DNA of 16,031 bases from Thermoleophilia bacterium (GCA_014534295.1 JACVRU010000021.1:1-16031); one strand, 5' to 3'. Shown: positions 1-7,513, counted from the first letter of the stretch. Numbers and translations are program-made. Notes: a model not told the origin generated them from the letters alone.

Positions 1-343
<343 letters not shown>

Positions 344-351
344 GAACTGGT

Positions 352-414
352 TTGCGCCGAAGCGCAAGCCTTCACTTTGAGCTTGTGCTCAAAGGTCGTG
401 CCCGAAGGCACGAC
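352..414 (-). other. Three tandem hairpins in the 16S leader
   Basis: Just before the mature 16S 5' end the minus strand folds into three consecutive perfect stem-loops. At 414-395 an 8-bp stem GTCGTGCC carries a TTCG tetraloop. At 394-375 an 8-bp stem CTTTGAGC carries loop ACAA. At 367-352 a 6-bp stem TTGCGC carries another TTCG loop. No T-run follows any of them, so they are not terminators. They probably help leader folding, 30S assembly or pre-rRNA processing; that role is inferred. Confidence 0.75.
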
Positions 415-480
415 GGGTTCGTTTCGATTCCCTCGCGACCAGGCAGAAGCCGGAGCCGCTCGGGTCTCGACGTAAACGCA

Positions 481-500
481 CGCTGTTGAGTTTTCAAAGA
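481..500 (-). promoter_or_regulatory. BoxA-like rRNA antitermination element
   Basis: On the minus strand this reads TCTTTGAAAACTCAACAGCG. It closely resembles the TTTGAGAACTCAA-type block found in actinobacterial rRNA leaders and the BoxA motif that recruits NusB/NusE antitermination complexes. It lies about 140 nt before the mature 16S. The family role is established; its use here is inferred from sequence and position. Confidence 0.65.
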
Positions 501-524
501 CCGTGCCACCCGCTCGGCGGCGTG

Positions 525-551
525 AAAAAGGCCTCCACTCGCGCGGAGGCC
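525..551 (-). terminator. Intrinsic terminator-like hairpin between tyrS and BoxA
   Basis: On the minus strand a perfect 7-bp stem GGCCTCC (551-545) and GGAGGCC (536-530) closes an 8-nt loop and is followed directly by TTTTT (529-525). This is the only canonical Rho-independent terminator I see in the window. The simplest role is to end tyrS transcription, yet the best rRNA promoter candidate (658-685) lies upstream of it. It may therefore be an attenuator in the rRNA leader. An alternative upstream pairing partner exists at 590-606. Confidence 0.7.
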
Positions 552-657
552 CCAGGATGCTAGCGGATCTTCGGTCGTATCCGTTGGCGTCCTCTGGGGG
601 CGCTCCAGTCGTCGAGTTACGGGACTCCTCACACCGCCTCGCCGAGACGGCCAGGGA

Positions 658-685
658 ATGATAGCAGCGCGTCCGCCGATGTCGA
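658..685 (-). promoter_or_regulatory. Candidate sigma70-type promoter for the rRNA operon
   Basis: Minus strand: -35 TCGACA (685-680), 16-nt spacer, -10 TATCAT (663-658). Both hexamers are one mismatch from consensus, which is striking in such GC-rich DNA. The -35 begins four bases past the tyrS stop codon. The predicted start near 651 would give a leader of about 300 nt before 16S, containing the hairpin at 525-551, BoxA and the three hairpins. Confidence 0.6.
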
Positions 686-688
686 GGG

Positions 689-1834
689 TTAGGGCCCGCG
701 GGCGCGGATCCGCACGAAACGGCGCTTTCCGGCCTGCAGCACGGCTCCGTCGAGCTCGGTCGCGGGCACGTCGTAGCCCTCGAGCCTCCGGCCGTCCGCA
801 CTGACGCCGCCCTGGTCGATCACCCGCCGCCAGTGGCTCGTGGTCTCGCCGAACGCGCCGGCGAGGAGTTGCGGTAGGTGCACCGTCTCGCCGTCCACCG
901 CGAGCTCGGGCAAGTCCTCCGGCGCCTCGCCCTGCCGGACGACGCGTGTGAAGTGCTCCTCGGCCGCCTGCGCCGCCTCCTCGCCCCACGAGCGCCGCAC
1001 GATCCAGCGCGCGAGCGCGAGCTTCGCCTCCAACGGGTCGCCCTCGGGCGGCGGCTGCTCCAGCACGAGCTCGTACCACTGCGGCAGCTGGTCGTCCGAG
1101 ATGCGCATCGTGCGCCCGAACTGCTCCTCCGGTGCCATGCGCAGCGGGATGTTGTTGCCGACCGAGGACGACATCTTCTCGCCGTCCCACGACACGAGCA
1201 GCGGTGTGGTCAGCACGATTTGCGGCTCGAGGCCGTACGCCGCCATCACGTCTCGTCCCGTGAGCAGGTTGTACAGCTGGTCGGTGCCGCCGAGCTCGAC
1301 GTCGGCCTCCACGGCGACCGAGTCGTAGCCTTGCATCAGCGGGTAGAGCAGCTCCGAGATCGAGATCGGCTCGCCCGCCCGGTAGCGCTGCTCGAAGTCG
1401 TCGCGCTCGAGGATGCGGGCGACCGTCGTCGTGCGGGCGAGCCGGACGATGTCGGCGTAGGACAGGCCCGCGAGCCACTCGCCGTTGCGCCGGACCTCGG
1501 TCCGACCGGGATCGAGGACGACCATCGCCTGCTCGAGGTACGTGTCCGCGTTCCGATCGATCTCCTCGTCGGAGAGCACCGGCCGCTCCGCCGAGCGGCC
1601 GGAGGGATCGCCGATCCGCGTCGTGTAGTCGCCGACGATCAGGACCCCTACGTGGCCCTCTTCCTGGAAGGCGCGCATGCGCTGGAGCGGGATCGCGCGA
1701 CCGACGTGGATGTCCGGCGAGGTGACGTCGATGCCGAGCTTCACGCGGAGCGGCCGGCCGAGCTTCAGCTTCTCCTCGAGCGCCCCCTCGGGCTGGACGT
1801 GGACGGCGTTCCGGGTCAGCTCGGCGATGCCCAT
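689..1834 (-). CDS. tyrS: Tyrosyl-tRNA synthetase
   Basis: This cytoplasmic class I aminoacyl-tRNA synthetase charges tRNA-Tyr with tyrosine. The 381-aa length fits the TyrZ-like bacterial subgroup. The Rossmann catalytic core spans about residues 30-250, with the signature IGDPSGRS near residue 75 and the KMSKS loop as KMSSS at K220. A C-terminal S4-type RNA-binding region covers about 310-375. The HIGH motif reads H43-V-G-R46, so the second histidine is arginine. Start: ATG at 1834. An in-frame TAG lies 15 nt upstream, so the start cannot be much earlier. There is no Shine-Dalgarno sequence, but a TAGAGT hexamer ends 9 nt before the ATG, suggesting a leaderless message. The gene is followed by the rRNA operon and diverges from the PBP gene. 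Confidence 0.95.
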   Translation of the reverse strand: MGIAELTRNAVHVQPEGALEEKLKLGRPLRVKLGIDVTSPDIHVGRAIPLQRMRAFQEEGHVGVLIVGDYTTRIGDPSGRSAERPVLSDEEIDRNADTYLEQAMVVLDPGRTEVRRNGEWLAGLSYADIVRLARTTTVARILERDDFEQRYRAGEPISISELLYPLMQGYDSVAVEADVELGGTDQLYNLLTGRDVMAAYGLEPQIVLTTPLLVSWDGEKMSSSVGNNIPLRMAPEEQFGRTMRISDDQLPQWYELVLEQPPPEGDPLEAKLALARWIVRRSWGEEAAQAAEEHFTRVVRQGEAPEDLPELAVDGETVHLPQLLAGAFGETTSHWRRVIDQGGVSADGRRLEGYDVPATELDGAVLQAGKRRFVRIRARGP

Positions 1835-1843
1835 CGAGCTCAG

Positions 1844-1849
1844 ACTCTA
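1844..1849 (-). promoter_or_regulatory. -10-like hexamer for tyrS
   Basis: Minus-strand TAGAGT fits TAnnnT and ends 9 nt before the tyrS ATG. No clear -35 is visible 16-18 nt upstream. The spacing predicts transcription starting at or within a few bases of the start codon. Support comes mainly from the same arrangement at other operon heads in this window. Confidence 0.4.
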
Positions 1850-1931
1850 GGCGCTGTGGAACCCCCCGCTTCCCCAGACCCCCTCGCCGAGGTGGGCGCC
1901 GACGGCGCCCCCGGCCGCTCCGCTGCCGGGC

Positions 1932-1937
1932 TACGAT
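1932..1937 (+). promoter_or_regulatory. -10-like hexamer for the PBP-sco operon
   Basis: TACGAT lies 8 nt before the chosen GTG start of the PBP gene. The same hexamer appears before ilvE (9586-9591) and before the small gene at 13915 (13922-13927). No convincing -35 is seen. Confidence 0.4.
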
Positions 1938-1945
1938 CGAGATCC

Positions 1946-4390
1946 GTGCGGTTCAGGAGAGGCGCAGACCGGGGGCGCAGGCGGCGCCGCATCCGCAAGC
2001 TGCGTCTGCTCGCGCTCGTGTCCGCCCTCTGGCTGCTCGGGCTGTCTGCGTTCAGCTTCGGGCTTCTGCAGGCGGTGGCGAGCGAGATCCCCGACCTCGA
2101 CCCGGCGCGCCAGCCGAGCTTCGAGCGAAACGGCTACGTCTACGCGAGCGACGGCAAGACGGTGCTCGCCGTGCTGCGCGGGTCGGAGAGCCGGGTGCTC
2201 GTCTCCTACGAGGAGATCAGCCCGTGGATGAAACACGCGATCGTCGCGATCGAGGACCGGCGGTTCTGGGACCACAACGGCATCGACCTGCGCGGCATCG
2301 CCCGCGCCGCGCTCGCGGACGTCCAAGAGAAGCAGGTCGTGCAGGGAGGCTCGACGATCGTGCAGCAGTTCGTCAAGAACGCGTACCTGAAGGACGAGCG
2401 CTCGTTCGCCCGCAAGGTGCGGGAGGCGGCGCTCGCCTGGCAGCTGAGCCAGCACTGGTCGAAGCCGCGGATCCTCGCCGCGTACCTGAACACGATCTAC
2501 TTCGGGAACGGCGCCTACGGCGTCCAGCAGGCGGCCAAGGTGTACTTCGGCAAGGACGCGGCCGGCCTCACGCTCGCGGAGGCGGCGCTGCTGGCAGGCA
2601 TCCCGGCCGACCCGTCGAGCTACGACCCCGTCGAGCGACCGGAGTCCGCCCGGGCCCGCCGCGCGGTCGTCCTCCGCGCCATGGTCGAGCAGGGCAAGAT
2701 CACGGCGAGCGAGTCGCGGGCCGCGGGCCGCGAGCCGCTGCCCGACCCGGACGAGGTGCGGCTGCCCGGTACCCAGGGGCCCGCCCCGTACTTCACGAAC
2801 TACGTGAAGCAGCAGCTGATCGACTCGAAGCACAAGGAGTTCGGGCCGCGGCAGGTCTTCGGCGGCGGCCTGCGGATCCGGACGACGATCGACCTCGGGC
2901 TCCAGGACGTCGCGCGAAGGTCGGTCTGGAGCATCCTTCCCGATCCCGAGGGCCCGTCCGCTACGCTCGTCGCGCTCGACCCGGCGACGGGCAACGTGCT
3001 CGCGATGGTGGGGGGCCGGAACTTCTCCCAGAGCCAGTTCAACCTCGCCGCGCAGAGCCGTCGGCAGCCCGGCTCGGCCTTCAAGCCCTTCGTGCTCGCC
3101 GCGGCGCTCGAGGGCGGGATCTCGCCGGCGACTCACTTCGTCTCCGGGCGCGTAACGATCCAGCTCGGCGACCGGGTCTGGATGCCGAGCAACTACGACC
3201 ACACGTATCTCGGGGACATCAGCCTCGTCGACGCGACCGTCCACTCCGACAACACGGTCTTCGCGCAACTCACGCAGCTCGTCGGGCCGAGGGCCGTCGC
3301 CCGCGCCGCCAGGCGGCTCGGCGTGAAGAGCCGCCTCAACCCGTACTTCTCGATCGGCCTGGGCGCCCAGGCCGTGAACCCGCTCGAGCTCGCCCGTGCC
3401 TATGCCGCCTTCGCCAACGGCGGCTACCGGATCGATACACGAACGTTCGGGAACCGGCCCCGGGTCGTGCACGAGGTGCGGCGCTCCTCCGGAGAGCTCG
3501 TCCTCCGCAACGACCAGGTCTCGCGCCAGGTGCTCTCGGCCCGAACCGCCTCCTGGGTGAACACGATTCTCCAGGACGTGCTCCGCCGGGGCACCGGCCA
3601 GCGGGCGGCGCTCGCCTCGTGGCCGGCCGCCGGGAAGACCGGGACGACCGAGAACTACGGCGACGCCTGGTTCGTCGGCTATACGCCGCAGCTCGTCACC
3701 GCCGTCTGGGTCGGCTACCCGACCGAGCTGCGGCCGATGCTGACCGAGTTCGAGGGCGAGCCCGTCTCCGGCAGCACGCTGCCGGCGCTGATCTGGAAGC
3801 GGTTCATGGAGCGCGCCCTCCGCTACCTCGAGAAGGAGCCCGTGGGGTTCGCGGCGCCGCCGTCCGAATACCAGGCCGCGCAGCCGGTCGTACAGCGGGA
3901 CGGGGAGCTCCAGCGGGACAACGGCGTCTGCGACGGCCGCCACTCGGTCGTGTTCTTCGCCGGGCGCGGCCCGACCCGGACGGCCGCGTGCAAGCCGAAC
4001 GAGGTGGAGGTCCCGCGCGTGATCGGCCAGAGCCTCGAGCGGGCCCGCGACCGGCTGGCCCTGACCCCGCTGACGGCCAAGCTCGTCTACGCGCCGGCCG
4101 CTCCGGGCCAGGCCGTCGGCGTGGTCCTCGACCAGCGACCGCGGCGCGGGCGGCTCTCCTCCTACGACGACGTCGTGCTCGTGCTCGCCAAGCCCGACCA
4201 CGGCGTCGTGCCCGATCTCGCCGGCGCGACCCTTCGCAAGGCCCGCGAGGAGCTGCGCCGGGTCGGGCTCCGCGCCGAGGTGGTCGCCTTCACGTCGGGC
4301 CCGCCCGGCCGCGTCTTGTCGCAGACCCCGCGCAGCGGGGTCGCCGCGGCCCCGGGCATGGCCGTCCGGCTCGTCGTCTCGCGCGGATGA
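1946..4390 (+). CDS. Class A penicillin-binding protein (PBP1A type) with two PASTA domains
   Basis: This bifunctional, membrane-anchored peptidoglycan synthase polymerises lipid II (transglycosylase) and crosslinks stem peptides (transpeptidase) outside the cell. Start GTG 1946 gives 814 aa: an Arg-rich cytoplasmic tail, one membrane helix at about 25-48, then a GT51 domain. GT51 motifs seen are the EDRxF box with catalytic E103, GGSTIVQQ, RKVREA and AAYLN-YFGNGAYG. The transpeptidase domain has SAFK with catalytic S377, the S434-D-N triad, and K564-T-G. About 130 C-terminal residues form two PASTA repeats, which in this family bind peptidoglycan or muropeptides. The frame stays open far upstream antisense to tyrS, but that is a high-GC shadow. 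A GTG start next to a -10-like TACGAT and just before the basic tail fits best. The stop overlaps the next ATG (ATGA). Confidence 0.95.
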   Translation: MRFRRGADRGRRRRRIRKLRLLALVSALWLLGLSAFSFGLLQAVASEIPDLDPARQPSFERNGYVYASDGKTVLAVLRGSESRVLVSYEEISPWMKHAIVAIEDRRFWDHNGIDLRGIARAALADVQEKQVVQGGSTIVQQFVKNAYLKDERSFARKVREAALAWQLSQHWSKPRILAAYLNTIYFGNGAYGVQQAAKVYFGKDAAGLTLAEAALLAGIPADPSSYDPVERPESARARRAVVLRAMVEQGKITASESRAAGREPLPDPDEVRLPGTQGPAPYFTNYVKQQLIDSKHKEFGPRQVFGGGLRIRTTIDLGLQDVARRSVWSILPDPEGPSATLVALDPATGNVLAMVGGRNFSQSQFNLAAQSRRQPGSAFKPFVLAAALEGGISPATHFVSGRVTIQLGDRVWMPSNYDHTYLGDISLVDATVHSDNTVFAQLTQLVGPRAVARAARRLGVKSRLNPYFSIGLGAQAVNPLELARAYAAFANGGYRIDTRTFGNRPRVVHEVRRSSGELVLRNDQVSRQVLSARTASWVNTILQDVLRRGTGQRAALASWPAAGKTGTTENYGDAWFVGYTPQLVTAVWVGYPTELRPMLTEFEGEPVSGSTLPALIWKRFMERALRYLEKEPVGFAAPPSEYQAAQPVVQRDGELQRDNGVCDGRHSVVFFAGRGPTRTAACKPNEVEVPRVIGQSLERARDRLALTPLTAKLVYAPAAPGQAVGVVLDQRPRRGRLSSYDDVVLVLAKPDHGVVPDLAGATLRKAREELRRVGLRAEVVAFTSGPPGRVLSQTPRSGVAAAPGMAVRLVVSRG

Positions 4391-4980
4391 TCGCGAGGCT
4401 CGGGATCGCCGCGCTGGCGGCGGCGGCGGCCCTCGGGGTCGCGCTCCTCCTCATGCGCGGCGGCGAGGAGGGCTTCCGCGGCTCGCCACCGCCCGAGGGG
4501 ATCGAGCTGCCCGCGTTCAGGCTCGGCGACGCGGCGGGCAAGACCGTGCTGGACTCGCGAGACCTCGAGGGAAAGGTCGTCCTCGTCACGTTCCTCGACA
4601 CGAAGTGCACAGAGGCGTGCCCGATCATCGGCGAGCAGCTGCGCCAGGGGCTCGCGCGCCTCGACGAGGAGGAGCGGGAGGAGACGCTGGCAATCGCGAT
4701 CAGCGTGCACCCCGGCGACGACACGCCCGCGACGGTGCAGCAGTTCCTCCGCCGGCACCGGCTCGAGGGCACTCTGCGCTACTTGAGCGGCAGCGAGGCG
4801 GCGTTGCGGCCGGTCTGGCGCGACTTCCAGGTGCTCCCGGCGCTCGACACCGGCAGCTCCGACCTCCACTCGGCGCCGGTCCGCGTCTACGACCGCGACG
4901 GCGTCTGGGTCTCGACCCTGCACGCGGGCGCCGATCTCACGCCCGAGAATCTCGCGCACGACGTCCGAGCGGCCGGCTGA
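4387..4980 (+). CDS. Sco1/SenC-family copper chaperone (thioredoxin fold)
   Basis: Sco proteins deliver copper to the CuA site of cytochrome c oxidase, or act as membrane-bound thiol reductases. The 197-aa product has an N-terminal membrane anchor at about residues 4-23, then a thioredoxin-like domain on the outer face. The copper-binding CxxxC is C74-TEA-C78 followed by Pro, and the conserved distal histidine is H161 in DLHSAPV, so all three ligands are present. The ATG overlaps the PBP stop as ATGA with no separate ribosome-binding site, so translation is probably coupled. The 3' end overlaps the convergent glycosylase gene by 44 nt, leaving no room for an intrinsic terminator. Pairing with a cell-wall synthase is odd; the family call is firm, the precise target is not. 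Confidence 0.88.
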   Translation: MIARLGIAALAAAAALGVALLLMRGGEEGFRGSPPPEGIELPAFRLGDAAGKTVLDSRDLEGKVVLVTFLDTKCTEACPIIGEQLRQGLARLDEEEREETLAIAISVHPGDDTPATVQQFLRRHRLEGTLRYLSGSEAALRPVWRDFQVLPALDTGSSDLHSAPVRVYDRDGVWVSTLHAGADLTPENLAHDVRAAG

Positions 4981-5521
4981 GGAAGCGGGAGCCCGCGACC
5001 CCGTAGCGCCAGGGCCGGTCGGCCGCGCGGGTGATCCCGATCCGCGGCCCCGCGACGAGCTCGGCGACGGACTCGCGCGGCCGCAGCTCGAAGGGGGGCT
5101 CGGCGAGCGAGAAGCCGTCGTGCGCCCGCGTGACTCCGAGCGCCTGGCACAGCCGCCCCGGGCCGGCGCAGAGGAGCCGCTCGTCGTCGACGCCACGGCG
5201 CGCCCGCATCGCCTCGAGGCCGTGGACGGGCTCGAGCGCGCGCAGAAGGACGGCGCTCGCGGAGCCCTCCTCCTCGCAGACGAGATTCAGGCACCAGTGG
5301 ATCCCGTAGGAGCGGTACACGTAGGCACGGCCCGGGGGCCCGAACATCGACGCGTTCCGGGGGGTGCGACCCCGATACCCGTGGGCGGCGGGATCCTCGT
5401 GGTCGTAGGCCTCCACCTCGACGATCGGCCCGCCGACCCCGTCGACGAGCAGGGTCACGCCGAGCAGGTCCGGCGCGACATCGTGGACGGAGCGCGCGAA
5501 GAAGTCCGGCCCGAGGGTCAG
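4937..5521 (-). CDS. 3-methyladenine (alkyladenine) DNA glycosylase, AAG/MPG family
   Basis: The enzyme removes alkylated purines such as 3-methyladenine from DNA and starts base excision repair. Visible motifs are FFARS and LLG near the N-terminus, VEVEAY with the catalytic Glu at about residue 37, an AAH-YRGRTPRN block, MFGPPGRAYVYRSYG, and ALEP. The length of about 194 aa is normal. The start is uncertain: the conserved FF...LLG segment must be included, but the frame holds no ATG or GTG before it. The best candidate is CTG at 5521, which overlaps the upstream gene's TGA (CTGA) and so may be translationally coupled. A GTG at 5458 would remove conserved residues. The 3' end overlaps the Sco gene tail to tail. 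Confidence 0.9.
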   Translation of the reverse strand: MTLGPDFFARSVHDVAPDLLGVTLLVDGVGGPIVEVEAYDHEDPAAHGYRGRTPRNASMFGPPGRAYVYRSYGIHWCLNLVCEEEGSASAVLLRALEPVHGLEAMRARRGVDDERLLCAGPGRLCQALGVTRAHDGFSLAEPPFELRPRESVAELVAGPRIGITRAADRPWRYGVAGSRFLSRPLGRRARDSRA

Positions 5522-5874
5522 AACAGCTGCTCGGGATCCGCTTCGCGGGCCGTGCTCTCTAGCAGCCGGCGGGCGCGCCGGCCGAGCTCGCCGAGGTCGA
5601 CGCGGCCGCGCTCGGCGTCGTCGGCGACCCGCTCGGCGAACGCGAGCGCGTCGTCGAGCAGCCGGCCCGAGTGGGCCGAGTCCTGGCCCATCTCCCGCAT
5701 GATCGAACGCTCGGTGCGTGAGGCCACGATCGCCTCGGGGATCCCCTCGACCCAGACGCGCGTTCGCCGGCCGCCGCCGCGCTCGCCGGCAGCGAGCGGC
5801 TCCAGCGCGTAGATCCGGTCGGCGCGCACGTACTTGCCGAAGCCGAGGAACACCATCTTCGCGGGCTCCGTCAT
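5518..5874 (-). CDS. DUF370/RemA-like regulatory protein with C-terminal extension
   Basis: Residues about 7-65 match the DUF370/RemA family. LGFGKYVRADRIYALEP corresponds to RemA's IGFGN-ISANRM, and GRRTRVWVEG-IVAS to its GRRTRAVVVM-ILSA. RemA is a DNA-binding activator of biofilm matrix genes in Bacillus. Here the target is unknown and the family match does not prove the same role. RemA is about 90 aa. This protein has about 118, the extra part being a charged, probably helical tail from about residue 66 (ERVADDAERGRVDLGELGRR). Start: ATG 5874, with GATAAT ending 10 nt upstream. A second in-frame ATG at 5856 has a GGAG 9 nt upstream and is a real alternative. The stop overlaps the glycosylase start. 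Confidence 0.75.
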   Translation of the reverse strand: MTEPAKMVFLGFGKYVRADRIYALEPLAAGERGGGRRTRVWVEGIPEAIVASRTERSIMREMGQDSAHSGRLLDDALAFAERVADDAERGRVDLGELGRRARRLLESTAREADPEQLF

Positions 5875-5884
5875 CGGTGACACG

Positions 5885-5890
5885 ATTATC
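5885..5890 (-). promoter_or_regulatory. -10-like hexamer for the remA-like/glycosylase pair
   Basis: Minus-strand GATAAT is one mismatch from TATAAT and ends 10 nt before the ATG at 5874. It predicts transcription starting just before or at that ATG, leaving about 20 nt ahead of the alternative ATG at 5856. A weak CTCACA sits 19 nt upstream as a possible -35. Confidence 0.45.
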
Positions 5891-5904
5891 GCCGAGGCGG
5901 TAAG

Positions 5905-5947
5905 GACTCTGTGAGAGTCGGCCGATACACCTTGCTTGCGAGCAAGG
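5905..5947. repeat. Two adjacent dyads in the divergent promoter region
   Basis: GACTCT-gtg-AGAGTC (5905-5919) is a 6-bp inverted repeat with a 3-nt centre. CCTTGCT-tgcg-AGCAAGG (5930-5947) is a 7-bp inverted repeat with a 4-nt centre. They lie between the remA-like gene (minus) and the C5-epimerase-like gene (plus). They could be operators for a dimeric regulator, or, for the second one, a hairpin in the plus-strand 5' UTR. No T-run follows either. Confidence 0.5.
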
Positions 5948-5968
5948 TCCGGGCCACTCTCGAACGGT

Positions 5969-7513
5969 ATGTGCCGCGCGTTCCTCATCGCGCTGCTCGC
6001 CTTCCTCGTCTTCCCCACCTCGGCGGTCGCGGCTCCCGGCGACGCGAAGCGGGCGCGAGCCGGGCTGGCCAGGGCGGTCGAGAAGGGTCGGCTGACGCCG
6101 GCGGAGGCGCAGCGCTTCGGTGCCGCGATCGCGCGGGCCGCGTCGCTCGAACGAAGGCTCCCGGCCGCGCAGGCGAAGACGCTCGGAGCCGTGCTCGCCC
6201 AGGTCGCGCAGCACAGCGGCCGCTACACCCGTCCCACGGCTTTGACGCTGTTCTCGATGCTCGAGGTGAACGCCGACCACCTCGCCACCAACGCGGTCCC
6301 GCCCGGGGGCCGCGACGTGGAGGGCCCGGACGGCGTCGTCTACCGCGCGTTCGCCGGCCGGGGCCTCCAGTTCCACCCGCTCGCGAACGCGGCTCGCCTG
6401 AATGCACACGTCTCAGCGGGCCGGGCGGCGGAGGCGGCGACGCTCGCCGACGCGCTGCTGGCTCGCGGCGTCTCGCGCCTGGGCGGGACTACCTGGGAGT
6501 ACTGGTTCGACTTCGGAGGCGCCCGCGCGCCGTGGTCGTCGGGAATGGCACAGGCCGTGATGGCACAGGCCTACGCCCGTGCCGGCCTGGCCGGAGCGGC
6601 CCGGCGTGCGTTTCTGCCCGTGCCGCGGCTGACGATGGCGCTGCCACAGGGACCCTGGATCAAGCTCTACGAAGGCTCGCGGCTCGTCGTGCTCAACGCG
6701 CAGCTGCAGGCGGCCGTGTCGGTCGCCGAGTACGCGGCTCTCTCCGCCGACGGCGGTGCGGCCGCGTTCGCCGGGCGCCTGCGCGGGACGGCGTCGGCGC
6801 TCCTCTCCCTCTTCGACACGGGGTACTGGTCGAACTACTCGCCCGGAAACGAGTCGACGCTCGACTACCAGCGTTACGTCGTCACGCTCCTCCGCCGGCT
6901 CGGCCGCGACACCGGCGAGGAGCACTGGCGGGAGGCGGCGGCGCGCTTCGAGGCGTACGAGCGCGAGGTGCCGCTGCTGAAGAGCGGGCCGCCTCTGCCG
7001 ACGCTCTATCCCGTGCCGCGGGACGGTCACAGGGACGACGCCGCCGCCCGCTTCTGGGTGTCGAAGGTCTCCGACGTGACGCTCGTCGTCGCCGGAAAGT
7101 GGCGGCGCACGATCCGGGTCGGGAAGGGCTGGCACACGCTCAGCTGGACGGTCCCGACGGCGCTGCAGCCGGGCTCCTACCGCGCGTGGCTCCTCGCCCG
7201 GGGGTTGGCCGGGAACGTCGGTCGCGTCGACCTGCCCGACGTCGTGGTCGCCCGCGACGTCGAGCTGCCGGTCGTCAGCGCGACCGTCGGCGGCGGCGCG
7301 CTCCACTGGCGGGCCGAAGACGAGGGGAGCGATCGCCTCCGGCTGATGCTCGTCCTTCGCGGAGGCGGACGGCAGGCGCGCGTCGACCTCGGCCCGCGCC
7401 CGCTCGACGGCGCGTGGCGCCTTCAGCTGCCGAAGGGCCGCTGGTGGGGCGAACTGGTCGCGCGGGACGCGTCCGGGAACGCCACCCGGGTGACCCTGGG
7501 CCGCGTGCGCTAG
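5969..7513 (+). CDS. Secreted protein with D-glucuronyl C5-epimerase-like domain
   Basis: The 514-aa product starts with a signal peptide (hydrophobic core about residues 4-16, likely cleavage after AVAA near residue 21). The central part, about residues 90-350, resembles the C-terminal alpha-toroid domain of glucuronyl C5-epimerases. Features seen are GLQFHPLANAARLN, WEYWFDFGG from W176 and PWSSGMAQ at about 188-195. In the family this fold epimerises uronic acid residues in polysaccharides; activity here is inferred only. Two short beta-sandwich-like repeats follow (about 365-430 and 440-514; SYRAWLLARGLAGN and WWGELVARDASGN look alike). ATG 5969 was chosen because it begins the signal peptide; Shine-Dalgarno support is poor. 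Its TAG stop shares CTAG with the convergent aminotransferase stop. Confidence 0.72.
   Translation: MCRAFLIALLAFLVFPTSAVAAPGDAKRARAGLARAVEKGRLTPAEAQRFGAAIARAASLERRLPAAQAKTLGAVLAQVAQHSGRYTRPTALTLFSMLEVNADHLATNAVPPGGRDVEGPDGVVYRAFAGRGLQFHPLANAARLNAHVSAGRAAEAATLADALLARGVSRLGGTTWEYWFDFGGARAPWSSGMAQAVMAQAYARAGLAGAARRAFLPVPRLTMALPQGPWIKLYEGSRLVVLNAQLQAAVSVAEYAALSADGGAAAFAGRLRGTASALLSLFDTGYWSNYSPGNESTLDYQRYVVTLLRRLGRDTGEEHWREAAARFEAYEREVPLLKSGPPLPTLYPVPRDGHRDDAAARFWVSKVSDVTLVVAGKWRRTIRVGKGWHTLSWTVPTALQPGSYRAWLLARGLAGNVGRVDLPDVVVARDVELPVVSATVGGGALHWRAEDEGSDRLRLMLVLRGGGRQARVDLGPRPLDGAWRLQLPKGRWWGELVARDASGNATRVTLGRVR

Noticed and set aside
501..513. T-box-like GCGGGTGGCACGG on the minus strand
   Set aside because: It lies after, not before, the terminator hairpin, and no specifier stem or downstream synthetase gene fits a T-box riboswitch.
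878..1945. Long plus-strand open frame antisense to tyrS, joined to the PBP gene
   Set aside because: Its translation is low-complexity and Arg/Leu-rich, it overlaps the well-supported tyrS, and the PBP has a good start at 1946.
5522..6409. Upstream extension of the glycosylase frame
   Set aside because: The translation is Arg/Ala/Gly-rich shadow of the remA-like gene and epimerase-like gene, with no homology to the family.
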